DNA of 39,222 bases from Mesaphorura yosii (taxonomy: Eukaryota; Arthropoda; Collembola; Poduromorpha; Tullbergiidae): the NCBI GenBank assembly GCA_009869945.1, contig WIXG01000555.1, positions 1-39,222 on the forward strand, written 5' to 3'. A model generated the notes under the pieces. That model worked only from the letters and a program-made list of their open reading frames with translations, searched no databases and was not told where the DNA came from. Made by a program: the position numbers and the translations under genes. How positions within the stretch are numbered: the stretch's first letter is position 1; each line of letters starts with the position of its first letter. Of the stretch, positions 10,655 through 20,721 are shown piece by piece.

Positions 10655-12509
10655 ATGGTAACGTGCCCCATGGGATTTCTGATAGTTGTGGTTGCCATGG
10701 TAACCGTACTCAATCCAGGTACCCAGGTGCAAGGTAAGAAGGCGGAGAAAAGAGAAAAAGCCTGAAAGATCAGATTACAGGCTCCGGTTCAGGTTCCATT
10801 AATCAGTACACGAATTTTTCTCAGGCTCACTGCTGAATCCCTGCACGACCCCAGCATCTTACCCATCCTCCATCCCCTTGGCAACCGAAACGTACGTGAA
10901 CTGGGCACAAGAACTTGTTGTCCCACATGTCTTGACTGCTGTACCCCGCAACGTGGACGATGTCCTGGCTCTGGTCAATTGGGCAACCACATCTGGGTAC
11001 AAAATCCGTGCAGTAGGTTTTTCACATACATGGGCACCAACAACCATAACAGCAGGGACCACTCCATGCCCCAAGGTCCTCCTCGTGTACACATTGCCGT
11101 ACTTGAACAACATCACACTCGTCTCCAAGGAGGATGACCCAGCAACTGGACTCATACGTGCACAATCAGGTGCATCACTCTTGGCCCTTCTTTCATTCGC
11201 CCAGAGCCATGGGCTTGGGTTTCACAATCATCCTGCATCGGGTGACCACACCGTAGGAGGTATCCTTGCAATTGGTGGACATGGTGCTGGTCTGGTCCCA
11301 ACCGGCACCACATTGGAACCTGGATTCGCACTGGGGTCGGTGTCCAACTTGCTCCACTCTGTCACGGCAGTCGTAGGACAAGAAAACGGGTCGTATGCTC
11401 TTCAGACATTCGTTCGGGACGTGAACGACGATGCACCAGCATTCTTTACACATCTTGGACGTACATTCGTGACCGAAGTGACCTTGCATGCTGGACCACT
11501 TGTAAACTTACGTTGTCAAAGCTACACTGACGTACCTGCATCAGAATTGTTTGCAAATCCTGCTGCTGCCATGGCAACGGCAACACAATCGGGAAAAACG
11601 ATTCAGAACTTGCTGAACACATCTGCAGCCTTTGAAATCATCTTGTTCTCATTTACAGACACGCCATGGCTTAAAGTATGGACGAACCGTCCAACTCGAC
11701 CTCTCACATCTCGCCGGACCCTGACACCATTCAACTATCCATTCTCATATACGATACCAGCGGCTGCAAGTGCAATTATTGACCAAATCAATGCAAATGT
11801 GCCGGGTGCAGGAAGGTTACTGGGTCCAGTCATGTTCAATGCATGTGATTTGGGTCTTACAGCAACGCTTTCTCGTGATCTTTGGGGTCCAGCCAAGAAT
11901 GTCTTGCTTTTCGTTCTCCCAACGACTGTGCGTACAACAAATGCAGGATTTTCTATCCTGACAAGGCGGCGGGATGCCCAACTAGTCTCTTACACTGTAT
12001 ACAACAAGTACATGGAGCTCTTGAACGAGTACGAGACTCGAGGAGAGTATCCGATCAATATTGGGTTTGAATTACGTGTTGGTGGCGTGGACAACGCTGC
12101 TGAGGTTGGAGAAACGGGTAACCAATTGCCTTGGCTCTCCAGTGCATCACCACTCACGACCTCACATCCGGAATTTGATGTAGCAATCTGGGTTGAGGTT
12201 CTGACACTTCCTTCAACACCCGGGCATACAAATTTCTGCAGGGAATTTGAACAATTTCTGCTGGCCGAGTATGGGTTCGATTCGGACGTCGGGGTGGCGA
12301 GACCTGAATGGAGTAAAGGATGGGCATACACGGAAGATGCAGGTTGGGCTGATACTGCAGTGTTTCAGAATGTGTATCCAACATTGTACGATGCTGCAGG
12401 AGATGGTGATGCTGGTACGAAAATGGGTATGCAAAGAGCACGTGAGGTTTATGCGAAGTATGACCCTGCAAATTTGTACAACAATGAATTCTTGGATTTG
12501 TTCTTGTAA
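10655..12509 (+). CDS. Secreted FAD-linked oxidase, bacterial class-II cholesterol oxidase / aldonolactone oxidase type
   Basis: Two exons, 10655-10733 and 10825-12509, encode 587 residues. Exon 1 begins at an ATG and encodes MVTCPMGFLIVVVAMVTVL..., a clear signal peptide; the 91-bp intron (GTAAGA...TCAG) splits a Gly codon. Exon 2 carries the VAO/FAD_binding_4 fold: PRNVDDVLALV, RAVGFSHTW with His94 at the position of the covalent flavin link, GDHTVGGILAIGGHGAG (His168, His179), then a substrate domain and the family ending with RPEWSKGWAYT and YDPANLYNNEFL. Vertebrate-type gulonolactone oxidases are shorter and differ in these motifs; Brevibacterium-type cholesterol oxidase (BCO2) is closer. 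It probably oxidises a sterol or sugar lactone outside the cell, giving H2O2; the substrate is unknown. Nearly the whole enzyme sits on one exon, which suggests horizontal gain followed by acquisition of a host secretion exon. Confidence 0.85.
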
Positions 12510-12528
12510 GAAAAAATTGTGAATCTTC

Positions 12529-12534
12529 AATAAA
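12529..12534 (+). terminator. Poly(A) signal of the FAD oxidase gene
   Basis: AATAAA 19 bases after the oxidase stop codon. The close spacing gives a very short 3' UTR. Confidence 0.7.
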
Positions 12535-12751
12535 TTTAGGTGAACAAATGAAGGCCATGTTGCAAGATCCCCAAAAAAGTCTTTCGAAACAAAAGTTCTT
12601 TGACTGGACTTGACTTCAGAACATTTTATTCACATTTATTCACAACGGACATTACACAAACATACTTACATTACATTTGCATGAATTCTATTCCATTACA
12701 CGGTATTACATACATAGAATTCAGATCAGGTCCAGGTCAAAGATCAAACCC

Positions 12752-13393
12752 TCAGCCAAATACTGCTGTACTGGTTACATTGAGATGCTTAATATTATAA
12801 TGATGTCGGACATGACGTACCCATTTGAATCGTGCCTTGGAAGTTGTAGGACAAAATAGACATCTGAAGAATTCATCGGGATTTTGTGCTGTCGTAACTG
12901 TTTTCTTGGTCTTGTCTAAGAAATAATGAAGTTTCTCATCTGGCTGAAGCTGTGAATGACTGAGATTCGTCTTTGCCCCTATACAAAAATTAAATGTGTG
13001 CGTCATGTACTTAAGTACTGATAAGAAATGTAAAGTACCTTTGGGTCGCATTTGTGGTGGACGAGAAGATATTCGATTGACGGCTGAGTCGATTCCATTT
13101 GACTGTCCAACAATTGATGGAGGTAGAGGAGAGTCGACTCCACCAAGGAGGAATTGTGATTTCACGTCGTCTAGAATACTAAACTGGAGTGGATCCACAA
13201 CTTCGGCCTGCCCTTTCCCTATGCCTGTGTACTCGGCAGAGCTGTACTCGTACTCATCAAGATCCATATGATCAGCAAGCGGCCGTTGGCTAGTCTCCAG
13301 CATGGGTTCCAGATCGGCGGAGGAGTCCTGAAGTGGGAAGTTCCTATTCCTGCACTTTATGTGTGACTCAACAGCTTCCATTTTCTGATCCAA
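12752..13393 (-). CDS. Hypothetical protein with C2H2-like C-terminus (3' exons)
   Basis: The frame starts MEAVESHIKCRNRNF (ATG near 13381), has an acidic middle (DHMDLDEYEYSSAEY) and ends with FFRCLFCPTTSKARFKWVRHVRHH, a plausible C-x2-C...H-x3-H finger. A 60-bp GT...AG intron (12979-13038; GTACTTTAC...TTTTGTATAG) can be spliced in phase, or read through because it is a multiple of three. Sequence upstream of the ATG stays open to about 13440, where an acceptor-like TTACCAG precedes it, so more 5' exons are likely. The family is not recognised. It could be a regulatory protein or a decaying transposon-derived gene. Confidence 0.4.
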   Translation of the reverse strand: MDQKMEAVESHIKCRNRNFPLQDSSADLEPMLETSQRPLADHMDLDEYEYSSAEYTGIGKGQAEVVDPLQFSILDDVKSQFLLGGVDSPLPPSIVGQSNGIDSAVNRISSRPPQMRPKGTLHFLSVLKYMTHTFNFCIGAKTNLSHSQLQPDEKLHYFLDKTKKTVTTAQNPDEFFRCLFCPTTSKARFKWVRHVRHHYNIKHLNVTSTAVFG

Positions 13394-13489
13394 TCGTGGT
13401 TGAGCTCCTTCAACGCCAGATCCAGATACTTCTGTTTCTGGTAATCAGGACAAGGAAAAGATCAAGACTGGCGTGTCGTCACTGATTCG

Positions 13490-14187
13490 CTACTTCAACT
13501 CCACTTGTCTCCGTTCCAATCGGATAAATGGAAACTGATTGAATTTGGCTTCCAATATCGCAAGCAATGCCCAGGAATTGGCCTGCCTGCCAGTGGCTGC
13601 CTTGACTTCATTTCGAAGTCTCCGCACCACAATACCGAAGTTATGTGTGACCAGAGCAGGTTCCCACCACTCTTGTCCCAACGTCGCAGCAGCAGCACCA
13701 ACGGAGGATCGCTTCATGGCCGAATTTCTGCGGGTTGAATTCGATCCATACCTTGTACGTCTTGTTCTTGGTAAGTCTTGACTCGGCATTGGCTGGTTGT
13801 GAGGTCTCATTGTCTCGGTGATCGTAGACTAGGAAGTCTGTTTGTCGTAATTGTGAAGGAAGCAGTATTATGGAGCCATATCTAGCTGATACCGGCCTAA
13901 GGTGATCTTCTTTAGGTCCTCTTCTGTCAAATACGAGACCCTGGAACACTCTCTTCATTGACGGGTGCCCAGCACACTTCTTTGTTATGGGTTGAGATGA
14001 AGCTTGGAGTTGTACCATCCCGAGAAGAGTTCAGACAATTAAAATAACATGATGTGCAGAGTACCTCATTATCCAGAAGTTTCTTTCCATCTTTCTGCGC
14101 CCATCGCTTAACCACCGACTTGGGCAGTTTTGAGACTGACGTAGTGCTTGGTTGAATTGGACGGCACATGGGATTCACATGTTGCAC
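13490..14187 (-). other. Ambiguous coding remnant (orphan exon or SWIM-type transposon fossil)
   Basis: Two overlapping frames each look coding. Frame 1 (13810-13490) gives SAMKRSSVGAAAATLGQEWW and then an uninterrupted helix-like stretch RRLRNEVKAATGRQANSWAL. Frame 2 (14018-13641) gives TYKVWIEFNP, then WCCCCDVGTRVVGTC, and one base later in a third frame SHITSVLW; together this matches the C-x-C...C-x-H core of SWIM fingers found in invertebrate transposon-like proteins. Both cannot be the ancestral frame. Further upstream KLPKSVVKRWAQKDGKKLLD could be an exon ending at GTACTC. I cannot decide between a real gene and a decayed element. Confidence 0.3.
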
Positions 14188-15575
14188 ACTCGGAATAAGA
14201 CATGATCACAGATCAAAATCTCAGATTTCGTCGAAAAATAAGATTCATCTCAGAGCAATAATAATCGTGTGAACTGTCTTAAGATCAAAGGCTAAATGGA
14301 GAAAAGTGAATCAGAAAAATCAACGCAGTGCATTGCTCATCGATCGAATTCATTTAAGCACGTTTGCAATGCACAAACGTTAATGTACCACGCCTTGCGA
14401 CAGTACGTACCAGCACGCCATGCACTGCACCAATGCAAAATGCATGGGACGCATGGATGCGTACCAGGAAATGACGCTTATCAGTCATTTACTTTCGATT
14501 TAGGATAAGACCAAGTGCTAGAATATTTTTTATTCGATGCGCCATGATGGTATCTACAACATATATATGTTTCAGGCACCAGCGACCATGCAGCTGGCCT
14601 CAGTGACAAAAGTCTTAAAATCCTCGATGTTTTGTTTAGGAAAAGTGGTCCGACAAAAATTGAAATATCTCCAAAATGGGAGATGACCAATTTTTCTAAT
14701 CATGTGCAAATTGTAGCCCTAAATGTGCCCTATCAAATACAAAAAGTCCCAAGGAGCTAGCTGCATGCAGTCATATCTTTTTTTACGAGACAAGATACCC
14801 GTTTTAAAAGGATTGCCACCTTTTTCGATTAGTTCCATTTGCTGATTGCCAACTTGAGTCACTTGTTAGTTTTAACGCATTGGGACTTTGAGACGATGCT
14901 TTTGTTGTGCCTTGCTTTTGCAGTCGGCAGAGATTTCAAGTGATGCTTTTCCTCTTGAGCTTGAACTAAATAAAGATGCACAGGCAGTGCAGTGACAGTG
15001 AAGTTCAGAAAAATTCAATAAAGTCTGGAATTGCTCACAAGATCGTGTCATTAAGAAAAGTTAGTTGACAACGGCCTGGTCTAAAAATATCACAGGGAAC
15101 AAGTCTGAATTTCATTGGTTCACGTAAAAGACGATTTACGTTACGTGACGATTGTGGTTTCTTAAATTAATGCATTTATGATTATTAAGATCAAGTAAAG
15201 GTGAGTCCTCCAATCTAATTTTTATATTATCACTTATCAGTACATGGAGAGAGTGAAATTAATAATCCAATAAATAAATAAATCTTTACGGTAATTATTA
15301 ACATAAGCATCGTCATTAATATTTTCATTTTATAATTTTATTATCTTGAAGATTCCTACTCGGACTGGATGTTCATCTGACGGCGCCGCTACCAAACAAA
15401 AAAGGGGCAAGATCACAAAATACGAGTAATTTTACCGGCAGCCAGTGATAAACGACTGAAAAAGGTAATATACCCAAGCGCGAGGTAGGAACCGTGCAAA
15501 AAGAATTTGGAAAGATTTCATGCACTTTCCAGGACTTGATGTTTTTGATTTAGAAATCCAAGCAACTGCACAATC
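14188..15575. other. Intergenic region, no gene seen
   Basis: About 1.4 kb of AT-rich sequence between the ambiguous remnant and TADA3. No domain-bearing frame, tRNA or repeat array was recognised. The last few hundred bases presumably hold the TADA3 promoter and 5' UTR. Confidence 0.4.
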
Positions 15576-17449
15576 ATGAAGTCCAAAAATCAAAGTAAGA
15601 GAGCAAAGTTAGATCCTAAGGTCGACTCCAAGAAATTGGATGCATCGCCAAAACCAACTGCGAGCGCCGAGCTTCTTGCGGTTGCAAAGATGAAGGCTGC
15701 AGTGGCTGCAGCCGCGTCTTCGTCGACCAACCTGTCACTTGCTCAGCAGCAGTCATCTCTCGCTGCAGCTGCTGCAGCTATCCAAGATCGCCCTTCGTAC
15801 CCGACCTTTGCAGTCCTGGATTTTGCCAAAGATTTCCCTCGCATGGCTGGCGTAATTCACGCCAGCAAACTTACAAACAACAACACGGACTCCATTGCGA
15901 TTGAAGAAGTGGACGTTCTTCAGGTTGAGCTCGAAACGCTCTGGTCATCAATTTCAGTCCGAATTCGATCGTTGCAGAAAGAGAAGGAACTGCTTCAGTT
16001 TGTGACGGGTACAAACAGCCATCATCCGACGACAACTGCCGGGCTTCTGGAACACTACGATTTGAATCATCAGGAGAAGATCAACGCTGTGAAGAGCATC
16101 ATCGACTCAGGGCATGGAACACGAACCTCCGTGTCGGCAGCTGCTGCGTTAGTGCTTGGTGTGACCACTCCAAACGCGACGAGTGCGGTTCAGGCTGCGG
16201 CCGCGACCACTCCAGTATTAGTCGGATCGAATAGGAAATCTAACAACTCAATTGCTGCTGCAATCAAGCTGGAAAAGCAACCAAAGAAGAAACTTAAAGG
16301 CGAGAGTGGAACTGGAAAGCGAGCGAGTAGCTCAGGAATTGGAAGTTTGCCTGCAAACAGATTCACACAAAATAGGAGCCATTCCTTATCGTTAGGTAAA
16401 AATCGCAGTTGCACAGTTCATTCTTAGCCTACAAAATCAGGCACTTAATATTTAATTTGTGCTGTGTGAACACAGATGACTACAATGCTGAAGCACCAAA
16501 CCAATTTTGGCAATATTCAGACGCGTATTGTCGCGACATCAGCGCAGAAAACTTACAGACACTCGAGACACTCTTGGTGGAAGCAAGAAAAGATCTGCCG
16601 CCAAGCTTGATGGAAATTCCACCGCTGGGAAAACATTTTCTGGAGCAAGAAGAATTTGCTGGATTCCGGAAGCAAAGGTAATTACGATTGTAAAAGTTAC
16701 CTGATTGCAATTGCATAAAGTGTAAATACTAAAGTGCTTTAAGTGCGTTTGTTGTTTCAGGACGAAGCAAGAAAAGCCTATTCGAGACAGCGACGTTGTT
16801 GGTCCGTTAACACAACGCCTGGTCGCTGCATTGGTCGAAGATCGAGTTGCAATGTACAACGGGGAATCTGGCAACACCATCAACGGGACGACGAACGGTG
16901 TCACCGACTTCAAGGGCACATTTATGTCAAGACCAGGATTGGCCTCAGCTCTTGGCCTGGACAAAATCGGAAATCCTAGCAACGGCAATGGTCTCGAAGC
17001 ACGACTGAAGCAGGTGCTGCTCGAACAAGGTTTGCTCCTTGGAGACGAATCTGCGGACGACCCGGATTTACCCGAGGACGACGAAATACTCCGTGACATC
17101 AAGAAGACTCAGGCGGATTTACTAAAACTTCGTAAGCACAACCTGGAGAAATTGGAAGAGCTGCATAAAATGGGAAAAGTGAGTTCTTCAGCTATTCATT
17201 CTTTGCTCCAACGCTAAATTCCTTTCTTGTCCGTGTTTCCAGGAGGCGAACAGTAAGATTGCTGTGAAGGAGGAACTGGCCAAGGCGGACAAGGAAGTGC
17301 TCGAGTCGTACAAATTCGTTCATTCGTCTCGTGTTAAGAAGAAACCCATCTCGAAGAAGGACAGAGACATTGCCTTTAAAGCGTTACAGACCAGGGAAGC
17401 AGCGTTAGAAAAGTTGGGAGCAATTAAAGCGATTGCAACTAAAAAGTAG
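15576..17449 (+). CDS. TADA3: TADA3, transcriptional adaptor 3 (SAGA/ATAC HAT module)
   Basis: Four exons (15576-16395, 16476-16677, 16761-17178, 17243-17449), all in matching phase, encode 548 residues. TADA3 bridges TADA2 and the Gcn5/PCAF acetyltransferase in the nuclear SAGA and ATAC complexes. Supporting motifs: IEEVDVLQVELETLWSSIS in the N-terminal half (compare the vertebrate GIEELDTLQLELETL), the exon-2 block PNQFWQYSDAYCRDIS...IPPLGKHF, GPLTQRLVAALVED, the C-terminal LEARLKQVLLEQGLL, an acidic patch and a basic coiled-coil ending. It is longer than the roughly 430-residue vertebrate protein because the first 75 residues are Ala/Ser/Lys-rich and the spacer before exon 2 is extended. 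Two AATAAA signals (17667, 17686) follow. Confidence 0.93.
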
Positions 17450-17666
17450 CGAATTAGTCTTAACCAGATTTAATTAATTAGCGGTAGCGGCAGAAGAGGT
17501 CACGAAACAAGACAGGAAACTCATATTTTTGGATTGGCGTTGTACATAAAACATAAATCTGATGTAAAGATTCTGAAATTAACAACGCGGCGCGTATTTA
17601 AGCTCTTGCCAATGCGCTGTAAAATCCTGCAGCATTATTGAAGGCCAAGCCAGTTAAACTTGTGTT

Positions 17667-17691
17667 AATAAATGTCCAGCGTGGAAATAAA
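17667..17691 (+). terminator. Tandem poly(A) signals of TADA3
   Basis: Two AATAAA hexamers (17667-17672 and 17686-17691) about 220 bases after the TADA3 stop. Confidence 0.6.
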
Positions 17692-17699
17692 AGTATTTA

Positions 17700-18039
17700 T
17701 TCAGGGTATTTCTCCATTCTTCTAGCATTCGAATGCATGCACTGATTGCAGTGTTTCTTTTCATGCGCAGGATTTTTCTCGACGAATCTGACTTTTACTA
17801 CCGTAAACTGAAAAAGTTTGACAGAAAACTATCAAAACAAGTGACACACCACACCGCCCTTCGCCCACCGACTTCAACGACAAAGCGGTCATTCTTGGCA
17901 AATCTTGAGAGTCCACCTGACTGAAGGAGTCGACTATTTTTTACTTTAACTAGCTAAAATTACTTGCACGATTCTGTGCTAGTTAAGACCGATGACAAAA
18001 AAACCAAAGACTCGAAGCGCTCATTCAGATTAAATTTCA
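17700..18039. other. Intergenic; possible further zinc-finger debris
   Basis: No gene is supported. On the minus strand around 17800-17880 a short piece reads WCVTCFDSFLSNFFSL, a possible remnant of one more C2H2 finger belonging to the fossil described next, but it stops immediately and lacks the His pair. Confidence 0.25.
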
Positions 18040-18460
18040 TGCACGTGGCTGTCCTCATTTAAAGGACGTCTCATTTCGATGCCATACTGAATGATTTTGT
18101 ACAGTTTGGGCACTTGTACGGTCTCTAGCCAGTGTGTCTTCGGACATGGATGCCAAGCTCCGCTCCGTGCCGGTAGGGAAAGTTTCCTGACTTTATGAGC
18201 AGGAATATGACAACGGTCGAAATCCTTATATTCTTCGTGTGTGTCTTTTCAGAGATTCTTTGCTAGGATACTGTTTGTAGCATATTTCGCAAATATCTCC
18301 AAAATGTTTAACGGCCAGACTGACCACGCTAACATTCGAGTGCGAACAGTTCGAAGACGCACGTCGTGAACGTTGAGGAATGTTGGGATCTGATGCAAAA
18401 TCTGCATACAGTTCCTGCTTGTCGCTTGTAAAGAATTTGAATGAGGCATGACAATTTCAA
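18040..18460 (-). pseudogene. Second decayed C2H2 zinc-finger gene
   Basis: Read on the minus strand, one piece (about 18320-18240) gives GDICEICYKQYPSKESLKRHTRR, a near-complete finger with C-x2-C and one H. After a frame loss a further piece (about 18180-18080) gives LGIHVRRHTG, a TAG where Glu of the linker is expected, then RPYKCPNCTKSFS, followed by two more stops. The finger core and HTGxRPYKC linker identify the family beyond reasonable doubt. Frame changes and stops show it is dead. It lies just beyond the 3' end of the pectinesterase fossil, on the same strand. Confidence 0.65.
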
Positions 18461-19238
18461 GTCTTAATTGCTGCTCAGCTGCTGCTTCTGACCTCGTGTA
18501 GCGTCAAAGAACCCATCAATGTTGTAGTACTCGACTGCTAGCGCCCAGTTGAGCTGCCGACTCCAGGGCGCGCACCCACTCGTGTCTGCTTCCGTCCCGC
18601 CTTCGTCTCTGCTTCGGTACTCTGCGTAGAAGACCGTTCAGTTGGTCGTCCCAATTATGCCAGTCTGCCGGAAGGATGTGTGGAGCGGTTTATGAACACC
18701 GTCGAAGCGTAAGGGCACCAAGGGCGGCCCGAGTGGACCTTCGTGGGGTCCTCCGAGTCCTTGTCCGCCGTCAAGTTGCAGTCTCTAAACACAAGGCCGT
18801 ACCGTTGTCCCTCCGGCGTGGACGCGGCCGTAATATACGAGTTGAACATGCTCCGGATGCGCAGCGGTCAAAGACGGCGTTGGCCGTCCCCGAAAATGAA
18901 GTCCGTCGTCCCCTCGATGTACGTATCGACGTAATGCTGGCGTTATGAACGTAGAGCGTATCCTGGTTCCCAATGGGGGACAATTTCGAATCCGGACGGC
19001 GTTCTCTTCATGTGAAGCACCACGGCCTGCCCGACCCGACGCCCCGAGATCTTGCGCGTGAAATCCGTCCCCGACCACCTGGAGCGTGAACGAAGTAGAC
19101 GTAGTGTGATTCCCCGAGCCGTCCGACAGGAGTTTACCCGAGTAGTCGGGAATCGAGGGGGAGCCCCAGATGGTTCCGTTGAGCGAAATGCGGGGCGTTG
19201 AGCAAGGGATGCCCACCTTTTCAAAGTAAAGCCCTGGC

Positions 19239-19243
19239 CGGAT
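19239..19243. repeat. Target-site duplication, left copy
   Basis: CGGAT immediately before the left terminal inverted repeat; identical to the right copy at 19777-19781. Confidence 0.8.
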
Positions 19244-19776
19244 CACACTGTCTCAAAATCCCACGCAACTGTGCGGGTTGATTTTTCGGCTATTCCCATC
19301 TATTTTTCGGCGCTGAGTCCGAATTCGGAAATAATGCAAGGTTTGACCGGAAATTGATCTTTAACCCTGTGACCTTTGACCTCAATTATCTTGGGACCCA
19401 GTGGTCACAGCGACCTGCGGACTTCATATTTGCTAAACCCAGGGCCAGAGCTTTCCAACGATATCCCATTTGCATGGGGTCATAATGGAACACGTTTCCA
19501 AAATGCCCTGGCGCCATTTTGTCACCCGATTTCCGGGAAATGGGGGGTGATGAGGGCTCGACTTCTCATGCCAAGCTCTTGTACACATACCACTGTACAG
19601 CTTGGTGTGTTCTGCTGGCGTTAATGCGTTGGTATGAAAAAGATAATTAATGCCAAACTTCAGAATTTGCGTCACTCCGAAAAAGTTCCAAGTCCCAGGT
19701 ATGCATACATTCAGGTCGCATGAGAATAGCCGAAAAAATCAACCCGCACAGTTGGTTGGGATTTTGAGACAATGTG
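19244..19776. mobile_element. Non-autonomous TIR DNA transposon (MITE), Transib-like
   Basis: A 533-bp insertion bounded by terminal inverted repeats of about 56 bp (19244-19299 and 19720-19776) that differ at only about five positions. Both ends begin CACA(C/T)TGTCTCAAAATCCCA. It is flanked by an exact 5-bp direct duplication, CGGAT, at 19239-19243 and 19777-19781. The surrounding pectinesterase frame reads continuously (DILIRPGLYFEKV) once the element and one CGGAT copy are disregarded, so both ends are exact. A CAC-type terminal heptamer and a GC-rich 5-bp target duplication fit the Transib superfamily; that assignment is an inference. The interior carries no transposase. Confidence 0.85.
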
Positions 19777-19781
19777 CGGAT
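19777..19781. repeat. Target-site duplication, right copy
   Basis: CGGAT immediately after the right terminal inverted repeat; identical to the left copy at 19239-19243. Confidence 0.8.
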
Positions 19782-19859
19782 AAGGATGTCCGTGTACGGC
19801 AACGCCGATTCACCGATCGTCTGGTAATCGCCTGACCCGTCTTGCACGAAGACGATGAG

Positions 19860-20721
19860 ACTGGCTACAACCCCTTCGAAAATTGGGACTCAACTCAAAA
19901 ATTCTCAACATGTGAGCACTATTAGTGCCAAAGCCAAGCGACAAGGGCGTCGTCGATATCGATGGTTCATTTCTATAACTTTGCAGTGTGAATACTCTTA
20001 AACTGCAAGACTACAGCAGCAAATGAGGAGTTTATGAGCTTGCAATTCCTTTTTGGCGCAAATTGACAAGCAGCTGCTGATTTAGTCCGGCTCTCCATCA
20101 GTCAATCAGTTATCATTGAATTAAGTGGCAGCGTGCAATTGAATTGGACGCAGACGCAGCAGCTGTATCAGAGACTCAAACGAGACTCTTCAAAATGGCC
20201 TTGGCTTTGCTTCCGAAGCAAGAACCAGTTGAAATGGAGAGAATGGGGGGCCCGCAGCAGGTAGCAGGTCAGGTTGTGCATTGTACTTGTACTCGGCCAT
20301 GGGCTCGTGAACTAAGCAAAAATAGTTTTGGATCCCTGGAATGGCTGCTCAAAATAGAAAGGTTGAGAAAAAGGTTCTTTCTTCTGCCTGCAGTCGTGGA
20401 CTCGGTGTCGATTGCACTTAGTTGCACGTAAGTTAACGGAGAAGGGTCCGGAACCAACAGAAAGGCGACGACAAGCACACAAGAAGCAATGGGCACTATT
20501 TGTAGAATTGAAGCCACAATTATTCAAATCAGCCCTGTCGCTGATAACGGCGATGGTGAGAACGTGGTCAGCACAGGTTCCGTAGGGGCATTTCAACATC
20601 GTCGTCGTCGTCGTGGAGTGGTTTGTTGTGTAAGTTTGGGAGGCGCCTCAAAGCTGTGTTAGTTTAAGTAAAATTATAACTATTAGCGAAATAAAATTTG
20701 CAATTTTTTTCTTATTCTACT
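19860..20721. other. Intergenic; one weak small-exon candidate
   Basis: A possible short exon starts at ATG 20194 (MALALLPKQEPVEMERMGGP) and could splice at GTAGCAGG, but no partner exon or homology is evident. A short trinucleotide run, (GTC)n, lies near 20600. The end of the region presumably holds the 5' UTR of the small membrane protein gene that follows. Confidence 0.3.

Larger units (their letters stand above)
18495..19855 (-). pseudogene. Pectin methylesterase (CE8) pseudogene, interrupted by a transposon
   Basis: On the minus strand, family landmarks occur in the correct order but in shifting frames: VQDGSGDYQTIGE (about 19845), IRPGLYFEKVGIP, VVGDGFHA, GQAVVLHM, NQDTLYVHNA, YVDTYIEGTTDFIFGDG, NAVFDRC, RIRSMFNSYITAAS...YGLVF, SGRPWCPYASTVFIN, WHNWDDQ, TVFYAEY and a C-terminal W...LNWA...YYNIDGFFDA near 18495. 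The two catalytic Asp (QDTLY, DFIFG) and the GRPW Arg motif are all visible. At least five frame changes break it between 19030 and 18630. Such enzymes de-esterify plant pectin and in arthropods come from microbes by horizontal transfer. A TTGTAG acceptor at about 19855 suggests it had acquired an intron and so was once expressed. A 533-bp element splits it at 19244-19776. Confidence 0.8.

Noticed and set aside
10366..10737. 123-residue plus-strand frame upstream of the oxidase
   Set aside because: Overlaps the signal-peptide exon in another frame; the phased splice to the oxidase body is better supported.
12213..12558. Minus-strand frames over the end of the oxidase gene
   Set aside because: Shadows of the strongly conserved oxidase C-terminus.
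19376..19624. Open frames inside the TIR element
   Set aside because: Too short, with no DDE or zinc-binding pattern; the element is non-autonomous.
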